Of a stretch of DNA of 12,579 nucleotides, positions 1 through 6,387 are shown piece after piece. The notes beneath the pieces were generated by a model. That model ran no database searches, was not told the DNA's origin, and saw only the letters and a program-made list of their open reading frames with translations. Source of the stretch: Dehalococcoidales bacterium (GTDB taxonomy: Bacteria > Chloroflexota > Dehalococcoidia > Dehalococcoidales > UBA2162); assembly GCA_020343555.1 (NCBI GenBank), contig CP070800.1:1633613-1646191 (forward strand). The letters are read 5' to 3'. The translations under genes were made by a program, and so were the position numbers. Position 1 is the first letter of the stretch, and each line of letters begins with the position of its first letter.

Positions 1-368
1 AAGTAGGCGCTCCGCAGATTTGTATTAATAACATCATCCCATGATTCATCGGACATCCGAAGAATGAGTGAATCTTTGACGATACCGGCATTATTTACCA
101 GGATATCTATCCCTCCCCATTCATTAGAGATCTTACGAACCATTTGCTTTACAGCTTCTGATTCAGCTACATCAGTCTTGCATAACATAGCTTTCCGTCC
201 CATTTCCTCGATGTCACAGCAAACATTCTCTGCCGCTTCATCGCTGGACCGATAATTAATAGCTACATCTGCACCGCAAGACGCCAGCTTTAATGCGATT
301 GCTTTTCCCAGTCCTCGTGAAGCTCCGGTTACCAGGGCTGTTTTGTTTTCAAGATTTACAGTACTCAT
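1..368 (-). CDS. fabG: 3-oxoacyl-ACP reductase FabG (SDR), 3' end cut by window edge
   Basis: This partial gene starts with ATG at 368, four bases after the fabF stop, and runs off the left edge with 122 codons visible. The visible half is a classical short-chain dehydrogenase Rossmann fold. It has the TGxxxGxG nucleotide loop (TGASRGLG, residues 14-21), an Asp at about residue 66 after the third strand, and NNAG at 92-95, followed by the usual helix (W110 D111 D112). The expected role is NADPH-dependent reduction of 3-oxoacyl-ACP to (R)-3-hydroxyacyl-ACP in the cytoplasm. The position after fabF, and the presence of a separate enoyl-reductase-like SDR in the same operon, support the ketoreductase assignment. 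The catalytic Tyr-Lys pair lies outside the window, so the assignment rests on the N-terminal half and context. A GGATAAAG sequence just upstream could serve as ribosome binding site. Confidence 0.85.
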   Translation of the reverse strand, partial: MSTVNLENKTALVTGASRGLGKAIALKLASCGADVAINYRSSDEAAENVCCDIEEMGRKAMLCKTDVAESEAVKQMVRKISNEWGGIDILVNNAGIVKDSLILRMSDESWDDVINTNLRSAY

Positions 369-372
369 ATCT

Positions 373-1608
373 TTATCCAGTATATTTTTTTATTACGACA
401 CAGCAGTTCTGTCCGCCCATTCCAAACGAATTAGAAAGGCATACATTCACTGCTTGCTTGCGAGTTAGGTTCGGTACATAATCCAGGTCACAATCGGGAT
501 CCGGAGTTTCATAGTTGATGGTTGGCGGAATGATGCCTTCTTTTACCGTCATTACCGCTCCGATCGCTTCAACTGCGCCAGCAGCGCAAGCAAGATGGCC
601 TATCATCGACTTGTTCGAACTAATCGGAATCTTATACGCCTGTTTTCCGAAAAGAATTTTCAGCGCCTTTGTTTCGGCTTCATCGTTAAATTTTGTGCTC
701 GTACCATGAGCGTTTACGTAATCTACGTCATCTGGCTTCATACCCGCATCGTCTAACGCGACTTGCATTGCAATAGCTTCCACTTCAGGGTCGGGAGCCG
801 TTTCATTATAAGCGTCGAACGACCATCCAGCCCCGGCAACTTCAGCGAGTATTGGTACCCCTCTTTGATGAGCGTGTTCAAGCATTTCAAGAACGAGAAT
901 TGCTCCTCCTTCACCGTAAACCATACCATCCCGGTTGAGGTCAAATGGCCGACAGGCTTTGTATGGATCAGTCTGCCTGCTTAAAGCTCCTACACGCCCG
1001 GTAACCGCGATAGCCAGCCGGTTAACCTGTGTCTCTGCGCCACCGGCAATCACAACATCGGCATGTCCCAATCTCAGCAGGTTCATTGCTGTCCCGATGG
1101 CATCATTTCCGCTTGCACAGGCACTGTTCAGGCTGCTGTTAGGTCCCTTGAGACCGAATTCCAGGGCGGTAATGGCGGATACCATGCTTGGTGAGATTTT
1201 ACTAATCAGTAGAGGATTGATACGCATCGGTCCACGTGTGTTAAGCACTTCTCCCTCGTCGATCAGCATATCCATCGAACCACTGGTAGCAATTACTAAT
1301 CCGATCCTTTCAGGTTTTACAATTTCGTTATTAAGCTGTGCATTATTAATTGCCATCCCTGTCGCGGCGATACAGTACTGAGTGCATAATGAAGTGCGGT
1401 CGACACGCTTGATATCCATATAGTTCTCGGGATCAAACCCCTTAACTTCAGCAGCAACCTTGACCGGATATTTCTCCGTATCGAACCTTGTGATAGGTCC
1501 AATAGCAGATTTTCCGGCAATCAGTCCCTGCCAGTGTTCTTCGACTGTGAGACCCAGTGGCGTGATCGCGCCCATTCCTGTTATAACAACCTGTTTCTTT
1601 TTATCCAC
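373..1608 (-). CDS. fabF: 3-oxoacyl-ACP synthase II (FabF, KAS II)
   Basis: This 411-residue protein has the usual FabF length and condenses malonyl-ACP with acyl-ACP to extend fatty acid chains. The thiolase-fold active site is complete. The nucleophile is C164 in NSACASG, with H301 in NAHGTST, K333, and H338 in the SNKSMIGH motif. The N-terminus VVITGMGAITPLG is typical. The start is GTG at 1608, preceded by a GAGG about nine bases away, and it overlaps the end of the fabL-like gene by 8 nt, which suggests translational coupling. One unusual feature is the C-terminal gating loop. Most FabF/FabB proteins have NSFGFGG, while this protein has NSFGMGGQN with Met at 397 where the gate Phe normally sits. 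That residue is known in E. coli FabF to control acyl access, so substrate preference may differ. The FabF family assignment is secure; chain specificity is unknown. Confidence 0.96.
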   Translation of the reverse strand: MDKKKQVVITGMGAITPLGLTVEEHWQGLIAGKSAIGPITRFDTEKYPVKVAAEVKGFDPENYMDIKRVDRTSLCTQYCIAATGMAINNAQLNNEIVKPERIGLVIATSGSMDMLIDEGEVLNTRGPMRINPLLISKISPSMVSAITALEFGLKGPNSSLNSACASGNDAIGTAMNLLRLGHADVVIAGGAETQVNRLAIAVTGRVGALSRQTDPYKACRPFDLNRDGMVYGEGGAILVLEMLEHAHQRGVPILAEVAGAGWSFDAYNETAPDPEVEAIAMQVALDDAGMKPDDVDYVNAHGTSTKFNDEAETKALKILFGKQAYKIPISSNKSMIGHLACAAGAVEAIGAVMTVKEGIIPPTINYETPDPDCDLDYVPNLTRKQAVNVCLSNSFGMGGQNCCVVIKKYTG

Positions 1609-2392
1609 CGGTCTCTACCTCATCGGTACTGTATAAATCGCCCATCAATGTAAGCGAAACACCGCCGTCAACGACGATCACTTGTCCCCGTATCATCTCG
1701 GCCTGGTTGCTGCAAAGGAAAGCCACGGTATCAGCTATGTCTTCGGGCTGTACCATTCTTCCGGCAAGAGTAGTTGTGACGATGGAACGAGGTATATTTG
1801 GATCAGAGGTATACAGTTTAACCGTCTCTGTTTCTACAGCTGCCGCCGATATCGCATTCACCCTGATATTCTTAACGGCAAGTTCGACAGCCAGATATCT
1901 GGTTAGCGCTTCAAGAGCAGCCTTGGAAACACCGACGGCGGTGTATACGGGTGTAACTAGCTTTGAACCAAGGCTGGATATGTTTACGATAACTCCACCG
2001 TTCGTCATGAGTTTTGCGGCCTGCTGTGAACAGAGAAGTGCTCCACGGGCATTCACATTCATCGTCCAGTCCCATGCGTCATATTCGAGTTCCATGGCAG
2101 TACGGGCTATGCCTGAAGCTGCATTGTTAACGAGTATGTCGAGATTGCCGAACTTTTCTTTTACTTCGCTGAACATCTCCTCGATTTTTTCCGGTTCGGC
2201 AAGGTTTGCTCTGATAACATGAGCATTCACTCCCATCTCTCTGGCTTTTACGGCTACTTCTTCACCAGCTTTACGCTTACGCAGGCAGTTGATGATAACA
2301 TCGACTCCTTCGGACGCCAGTTTGAGAGTTATAGCCTGTACGATACCACGAGAACCACCGGTTATCAGGGCTGTTTTCCCTTTTAATGACAT
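1601..2392 (-). CDS. fabL: FabL-like enoyl-ACP reductase (SDR)
   Basis: This 263-residue short-chain dehydrogenase resembles Bacillus FabL more than FabG. It carries NNAASG (89-94), the ELE..WDWTMN block (101-112), SSLGS (139-143), the VGVSKAALEALTRYLAVEL helix (153-171), AGRMV (210-214) and MIRGQ near the C-terminus. The catalytic pair is Y150 and K157, a Y-x6-K spacing characteristic of enoyl-ACP reductases rather than the Y-x3-K of ketoreductases. The expected reaction is NAD(P)H-dependent reduction of trans-2-enoyl-ACP, the last step of each elongation cycle. The nucleotide loop reads TGGSRGIV (11-18): Val18 replaces the usual third Gly. About 13 residues extend beyond the usual SDR end. 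ATG at 2392 follows AGGA at a suitable distance, 16 nt after the acyl carrier protein gene. The main alternative is another SDR acting on enoyl-CoA. Confidence 0.85.
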   Translation of the reverse strand: MSLKGKTALITGGSRGIVQAITLKLASEGVDVIINCLRKRKAGEEVAVKAREMGVNAHVIRANLAEPEKIEEMFSEVKEKFGNLDILVNNAASGIARTAMELEYDAWDWTMNVNARGALLCSQQAAKLMTNGGVIVNISSLGSKLVTPVYTAVGVSKAALEALTRYLAVELAVKNIRVNAISAAAVETETVKLYTSDPNIPRSIVTTTLAGRMVQPEDIADTVAFLCSNQAEMIRGQVIVVDGGVSLTLMGDLYSTDEVETGG

Positions 2393-2408
2393 AGGTCATC
2401 CTGTAGAG

Positions 2409-2660
2409 CTATTCTTTTTCAACGACAATACGTTCGATAACGGCTACGAAGCTTTCCATATCGGTCACGCCTTCGAGTTCTTCGTCCGGTATCTCTATAT
2501 CATAAGTATCTTCAACGGCAACGAGTATCTGCACAATATCAAGTGAATCAGCTTTCATATCCTCGAAGGTAGCGTTCGGTGAGTATTCGTCTTCCTTTTT
2601 TCGTACGATCCTCATCACGATTTTTTTTACCGTTTCTTCAACAGAAGGACTTACCGACAT
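2409..2660 (-). CDS. acpP: Acyl carrier protein
   Basis: This 83-residue acidic protein is a stand-alone acyl carrier protein that holds growing acyl chains on a phosphopantetheine arm. The attachment serine is S39 in the ADSLDIVQIL motif, followed by the usual acidic recognition helix (E50 D51, then IEIPDEE). The N-terminal helix is longer and more basic (KKIVMRIVRKK) than in E. coli AcpP. A strong GGAGG lies nine bases before ATG 2660, directly after the plsX stop, consistent with the high expression expected of ACP. The leader between the Shine-Dalgarno and the start contains an out-of-frame ATG giving a five-codon frame (MKLCR). Neighbouring plsX, fabL-like and fabF genes support a role in fatty acid synthesis, although a specialised carrier for the radical-enzyme product is possible. 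Confidence 0.95.
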   Translation of the reverse strand: MSVSPSVEETVKKIVMRIVRKKEDEYSPNATFEDMKADSLDIVQILVAVEDTYDIEIPDEELEGVTDMESFVAVIERIVVEKE

Positions 2661-2675
2661 AGTTTCATTCCTCCA

Positions 2676-3686
2676 TTACATATTCGGTATATTCATACTG
2701 CTTTTTATAGCAGCCAGTTCTTTCTGGAATGTACCGACCAGGTCTATTTCAACCGTCTTTTTCGCCGTTTCTATTGTGCTGGCTACTTCGGGCGCCTTGC
2801 TGCGTCCGTGCGCTTTACATACAACACCGTTTATTCCCCATAACGGTCCACCACCGACGGCGTCTGCCGGTATTGTTGCTCTCCTCAGGGCAGTGATAAG
2901 ATTTGCCATAGCGTCACCATCAAGTTTGTCTTTTAGTTCAGTTTTCAGCCAATTTCCTACGACGTCACCCAGCCCTTCGCAAAACTTGGCAACAACATTG
3001 CCGATAAAACCATCGCACACAATAACATTGGCTTTTCCATGAGCAATATCATTACCTTCGACATAACCGATAAAATTCAGGTCCGATTGTTTGAACAGGT
3101 CGTATGTTTCCCTGACTACTTCGTTGCCTTTACCCTCTTCGACACCATTGCTGACCAGGGCAATGGTCGGCTCTTGAGTCCTCATCCATTTCTTGGCATA
3201 GACCGTACCGATTATCCCGAAATCAAGTAATTGATCCGGTCGTGAGTCGACATTTCCTCCCAGGTCGATCATTATTGTATCGGGTGTAAAGCCCAGGAAC
3301 TGGCCGCCGATGACAGGCCTGTTAAGACCTTCCAGGGTGCCCAGTACCTGTAAAGCAGCCGCGAAAACGCCGCCGGTTGGGCCTACCCCAACAACAGCTT
3401 CTGCTCTACCATCCCTGACCAGTTTGGTAGCCACCATTATCGATGCTTTTCTTTTCTTACGCATCGCGAACGCAGGGTGTTCTCCTTCGACCAGGTACTC
3501 ATCGGTATGCTCAATCTCGATATCCAGCCCGGATATATCGTACTTCACCAGTTCAGCCTTGATAACATCCTCTGGACCAACGAATATTATCCCGACATCA
3601 TACTCTCTGGCACCTTGTACCGAACCCTTGATTATCTCTTCGGGGGCGAAATCACCGCCCATGGCATCAACAGATATCTTCATCAT
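2676..3686 (-). CDS. plsX: Phosphate acyltransferase PlsX
   Basis: PlsX converts acyl-ACP to acyl-phosphate, the acyl donor for PlsY in phospholipid synthesis, and acts at the membrane surface. The 336-residue length and landmarks match the family: ISVDAMGGD at the N-terminus, the E-H-P-A-F-A-M-R-K-K segment around 69-78, DLGGNVDSRP (141-150), the DGFIGNV motif, and the C-terminal GGGPLWGINGVVCKAHG block. One departure is the glycine loop around residues 98-106. Most PlsX proteins have SAGNTGA there, whereas this one has VVGVGPTGG. An AGGGGG ribosome binding site sits 5 nt before ATG 3686 and 8 nt before ATG 3683. The second ATG gives the more usual MKISVDAMGGD start, so the true protein may be 335 residues. 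The upstream gene stops one base before 3686, so translation is probably coupled. Confidence 0.95.
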   Translation of the reverse strand: MMKISVDAMGGDFAPEEIIKGSVQGAREYDVGIIFVGPEDVIKAELVKYDISGLDIEIEHTDEYLVEGEHPAFAMRKKRKASIMVATKLVRDGRAEAVVGVGPTGGVFAAALQVLGTLEGLNRPVIGGQFLGFTPDTIMIDLGGNVDSRPDQLLDFGIIGTVYAKKWMRTQEPTIALVSNGVEEGKGNEVVRETYDLFKQSDLNFIGYVEGNDIAHGKANVIVCDGFIGNVVAKFCEGLGDVVGNWLKTELKDKLDGDAMANLITALRRATIPADAVGGGPLWGINGVVCKAHGRSKAPEVASTIETAKKTVEIDLVGTFQKELAAIKSSMNIPNM

Positions 3687-3687
3687 C

Positions 3688-4104
3688 TTACCCCCTGAGT
3701 TTCGTAATGCACGTTATTACCGGCTCTTCTTTCTGGTTACTGCAAAGTATATCACATTCAATCAAAACGTCACTGTTCTCATGTTCTATACCAGTTACTT
3801 TTCCTGATATGTGTATTGTATCTCCGGGATAAGCAGCACCTTTGAACCTGGCACTGAGACTCCCGCTGTTTATCCATTGTTCACCAAAGTTCTCGGTCAT
3901 AAACTCTGAAAGATAGGCCAGTATCAGCATTCCATGAGCGACCGTACCTCCCAGTTCTGTTCCAGCAGCAAATTCGGGATCGATATGAAGAGGATTGTAA
4001 TCACCGGACGCTTCTGCGTATGCGTTAATCTTTTCCTGAGTTACTAATCGTTTTATCTCAGTCAGATTACTGTCGATATTCAATTTTCTTAGATCCTGAG
4101 TCAC
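3688..4104 (-). CDS. MaoC-like hotdog dehydratase, catalytic subunit (HadB-like)
   Basis: This 138-residue single-hotdog protein belongs to the MaoC / (R)-specific hydratase family. It carries the hydratase-2 motif A-S-G-D-Y-N-P-L-H-I-D, with the catalytic pair D35 and H40, followed by the GGTVAHGML segment (52-60) typical of the family. The expected reaction is reversible dehydration of (R)-3-hydroxyacyl thioester to trans-2-enoyl thioester. With its upstream partner it resembles the mycobacterial HadA/HadB split dehydratase of FAS-II, HadB being the catalytic half. Because no FabZ is seen here and the neighbours are plsX, acpP, fabL-like and fabF genes, it probably supplies the dehydratase step of fatty acid synthesis; this is inference. 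The start is GTG at 4104 with GGAG nine bases upstream. An out-of-frame ATG between them gives a three-codon frame (MKK). Alternatively it may act on CoA esters. Confidence 0.85.
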   Translation of the reverse strand: MTQDLRKLNIDSNLTEIKRLVTQEKINAYAEASGDYNPLHIDPEFAAGTELGGTVAHGMLILAYLSEFMTENFGEQWINSGSLSARFKGAAYPGDTIHISGKVTGIEHENSDVLIECDILCSNQKEEPVITCITKLRG

Positions 4105-4116
4105 TTTTTCATTCTC

Positions 4117-4527
4117 CTATTGTGATACAGGAAGTATGAAACTGGTTTCTCCCGACAGCACAGAGATATTTTTATCATTGACTACAGTAATACCGATACT
4201 CAGCATATGGAGTTTTCCCCGCTTGACGACTCTGTTCACTCTTGCATAGCTGATAAGTTCCTCTCCGAGCCTGACCTGATTAAGAAATTGAACTTCCTGG
4301 GAGACATGAATTGCGCCCGATGGCATCGATAATCTTTCAGCCATTGCCGCCATGGCAAGAGCAGTTATCGACATCGGAGGGACAGTATTGTTCTTCTCAT
4401 AGATACCTCTACTGCCATTTACAGCATCAAGATATTTATCTACTGACTCACCAGTGATACTGAAAACGGATGGTTCGAATTCGTATCCGGTAGTTAATTT
4501 ATCGAAATCAACTTTTTGCTGTGCCAT
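4117..4527 (-). CDS. MaoC N-terminal/FAS1-type hotdog protein (HadA-like partner)
   Basis: This 136-residue protein looks like the MaoC_dehydrat_N / FAS1-like dehydratase domain found in mycobacterial HadA. A short N-terminal lead (FDKLTTGYEFEP) and the SITGESVDKYLDAVNG helix are followed by PPMSITALAMAAMAERL and the hotdog strands HVSQEVQFLNQVRLGE and LHMLSIGITVVND. The D-x4-H hydratase motif of the neighbouring gene is absent, matching the non-catalytic subunit of HadAB-type heterodimers, which helps form the acyl-binding tunnel. The next gene, 12 nt downstream, provides the catalytic half, so the two probably form one dehydratase. ATG 4527 lies three bases after the stop of the ferredoxin-fused ATPase gene; GGTGAG in that overlap region is the likely ribosome binding site. 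The family assignment is by motif and length only. Confidence 0.75.
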   Translation of the reverse strand: MAQQKVDFDKLTTGYEFEPSVFSITGESVDKYLDAVNGSRGIYEKNNTVPPMSITALAMAAMAERLSMPSGAIHVSQEVQFLNQVRLGEELISYARVNRVVKRGKLHMLSIGITVVNDKNISVLSGETSFILPVSQ

Positions 4528-4530
4528 CTC

Positions 4531-5598
4531 TCACCAGCTTAACGATATCGCATTCTCAGGACATATAACCAGGCAGCTTCCTTTATCTTTACCGTTACAA
4601 TTTCCTACTCCCGGACAGAGTATCGATAATTTCCTACGTACTGCTTCCTTTACCACAGCAACCGATCTGTCATTCTCATCAGTATCAATTCCAAATATAT
4701 CCGCAGGACAAGCGGATACGCATTCTTCACATCCATTACATTTCCCCGTGTTAACCGTTATATAATAGTCACCGGTTGCGTCATTATATCCGTATTGGAT
4801 TTTCGTGTCACTACCGATTTCTTTTCCCTGGTATTTCTCACGGGCGTATATTGCAGCCCCAAGCGCCCCGATCAGTTGAGGGTCTTCTGCCAGAAGTGGC
4901 TCGATACCTATCTTCTTGGTTATCTTATCGACCATCCCGGGATTTTTTGCGATCCCACCGGTTATGGTGAAGTCGCTTTCGATCGTTACCTTCTTGAGGA
5001 GATTATGGCAGCGAACGGAAATAGCTTCGTTCAGACCTGCCAGGATATCACTTCTAGGGATACCATGACGGAGATGGACGATTGCTTCGGATTTGGCGAA
5101 AACCGCGCAGATGGTGTTAAAAGGGATCTCACTCGAGGATTTCAGGGCAAGTTCACCTATCTCTTCCAGGGGTATAATAAGAACGTCGGCTATCATTTCC
5201 AGGAATCGTCCGGTACCTCCGGCGCACTTATCATTCATAACGAAGTTAGTAACGTGACCTTCCTCGTTGCAGTTTATAGCCTTGCAGTCCTGACCGCCCA
5301 TGTCGAGAATCGTCCTTACCGATGGGTAATACCAGTTGATACCACGGGCATGGCAGCTGATTTCGGAGACATTCTCTGCAGCGAACGGTACCAGCACGCG
5401 ACCGTAACCGGTAGCAACCGTATAATCGATATCTTCAAGAGTTAAGCCCGGTTCTTTCATCGCCGCTTCTATGGCAGCATAAGCAGTCTTTATGCTTTCA
5501 GGTCCCGTATCCTGGATAGTGCTGCCGATGATATTACCATCGTTAATAATAATGGCTTTAGCTGCTCTAGAACCGATATCAATTCCTGCGAAAATCAT
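4531..5598 (-). CDS. BadF/BcrA/HgdC-type activator ATPase with fused C-terminal ferredoxin domain
   Basis: This 355-residue protein has two parts. Residues 1 to about 255 form an ASKHA-fold ATPase of the BadF/BadG/BcrA/HgdC family, with phosphate loop 1 (GIDIGSRAAKAI, 5-16), phosphate loop 2 (DMGGQDCKAI, 99-108), adenosine loop (TGGIAKNPGM, 213-222) and GALGAA. C125 (NDKCAGGTG) and C164 (NTICAVFAKSE) are the expected ligands of the [4Fe-4S] cluster bridging two ATPase chains. Residues about 275-355 add a ferredoxin-like domain. Its first motif is C287-x2-C290-x2-C293-x3-C297-P. The second is a stretched C328-x5-C334-x7-C342-x3-C346-P. Such ATPases use ATP to push one low-potential electron into a dehydratase or aryl-CoA reductase; here the electron donor appears to be fused on. 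The gene overlaps the previous one by ATGA. Substrate specificity is unknown. Confidence 0.9.
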   Translation of the reverse strand: MIFAGIDIGSRAAKAIIINDGNIIGSTIQDTGPESIKTAYAAIEAAMKEPGLTLEDIDYTVATGYGRVLVPFAAENVSEISCHARGINWYYPSVRTILDMGGQDCKAINCNEEGHVTNFVMNDKCAGGTGRFLEMIADVLIIPLEEIGELALKSSSEIPFNTICAVFAKSEAIVHLRHGIPRSDILAGLNEAISVRCHNLLKKVTIESDFTITGGIAKNPGMVDKITKKIGIEPLLAEDPQLIGALGAAIYAREKYQGKEIGSDTKIQYGYNDATGDYYITVNTGKCNGCEECVSACPADIFGIDTDENDRSVAVVKEAVRRKLSILCPGVGNCNGKDKGSCLVICPENAISLSW

Positions 5599-6386
5599 TT
5601 CAGTGACTTCTCCGCATTTTCCTTCGCGATGATAGCTGCTCCGAGAGCAGCGATCGACTGGGGAAACTCCGGTCTGATTACCTCGAAGCCAAGTTCGGAT
5701 TCCAGGCTGTGTATTATACCATCTATCTGCGACACGCCGCCTGTGACGGCTATATCTCTTTCAATACCTATCCGTTTGCAGAGAGCGATTACACGGCTAA
5801 CGACTGAATAATAGATACCTGCTGCAATATCCGGCATCGGCGTCGGCGGAACGCGGTGGACATGGGAAATGACTTCGGATTCAGCGAACACAGCGCAAGT
5901 ATTCGTTATATCGGCGCGTCCTTCAGCCATTACCGATAGTTCGGACATCTGTTCCAGCGACATTTTCATTAACTTGGCCATCTGTTGCAGGAAAAGACCT
6001 GTGCCTGAAGCACATTTATCATGGTTAGCCCAGTCCACGACCCTGCCCCGACTGTTCACCTTTACGACGGTAGTGCTTTCGGCTCCCATATCAATTACCA
6101 GCCGGACTGACGGGTTTAGATAGTGAATACCGCGTGCCAGGCAGGTATTCACCGATTTTTGCTGGAGAACGAGAGTCACCAGTTTTGCACCCGTTCCGGT
6201 AGCTACGGTGGGAAGACTGTTAAGGTTGAGGTTTACCTGGTTTAAAGCAGAGTTGAGTACTTTTCCCGCTTCTGTTTCTACATCATCGCCGGTTGGTCCG
6301 ATGGCGCTGCCAAGAACACCTCCATCTCCCAGGACGACGGTTTTAATATTCAGACTACCGATATCGATACCGATCGTGTTTGTCAT
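5595..6386 (-). CDS. BadF/BcrD/HgdC-type activator ATPase, second non-identical subunit
   Basis: This is the second ASKHA-type activator ATPase of the operon, 263 residues from ATG 6386. That start lies one base after the upstream stop and about eight bases from GGAAGA. An earlier ATG at 6410 would add eight residues and overlap the upstream gene by 23 nt, which seems less likely. From the shorter start, GIDIGSLNIKTVV (6-18), DMGAESTTVV (99-108), C125 in NHDKCASGTG, C164 in NTCAVFAESE and TGGVSQIDG show the complete fold and both bridging-cluster cysteines. Both Cys positions match those of the next gene's product exactly. It lacks the ferredoxin extension and its phosphate loop 2 differs (GAES rather than GGQD). 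Two different ATPases per operon is the arrangement of class I benzoyl-CoA reductases (BcrA/BcrD, BadF/BadG), while 2-hydroxyacyl-CoA dehydratases usually have one homodimeric activator. The pair therefore probably forms a heterodimer. Confidence 0.9.
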   Translation of the reverse strand: MTNTIGIDIGSLNIKTVVLGDGGVLGSAIGPTGDDVETEAGKVLNSALNQVNLNLNSLPTVATGTGAKLVTLVLQQKSVNTCLARGIHYLNPSVRLVIDMGAESTTVVKVNSRGRVVDWANHDKCASGTGLFLQQMAKLMKMSLEQMSELSVMAEGRADITNTCAVFAESEVISHVHRVPPTPMPDIAAGIYYSVVSRVIALCKRIGIERDIAVTGGVSQIDGIIHSLESELGFEVIRPEFPQSIAALGAAIIAKENAEKSLK

Positions 6387-6387
6387 A

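Noticed and set aside
1707..2222. A 171-codon open frame on the plus strand (and similar ones at 935-1381 and 3310-3807)
   Set aside because: These are antisense to fabL, fabF and plsX respectively, with low-complexity Ser/Ala/Thr-rich translations typical of shadow frames.
4795..5445. A 216-codon open frame on the plus strand
   Set aside because: It lies wholly antisense to the ferredoxin-fused ATPase, whose motifs are complete, and its translation shows no recognisable domain.
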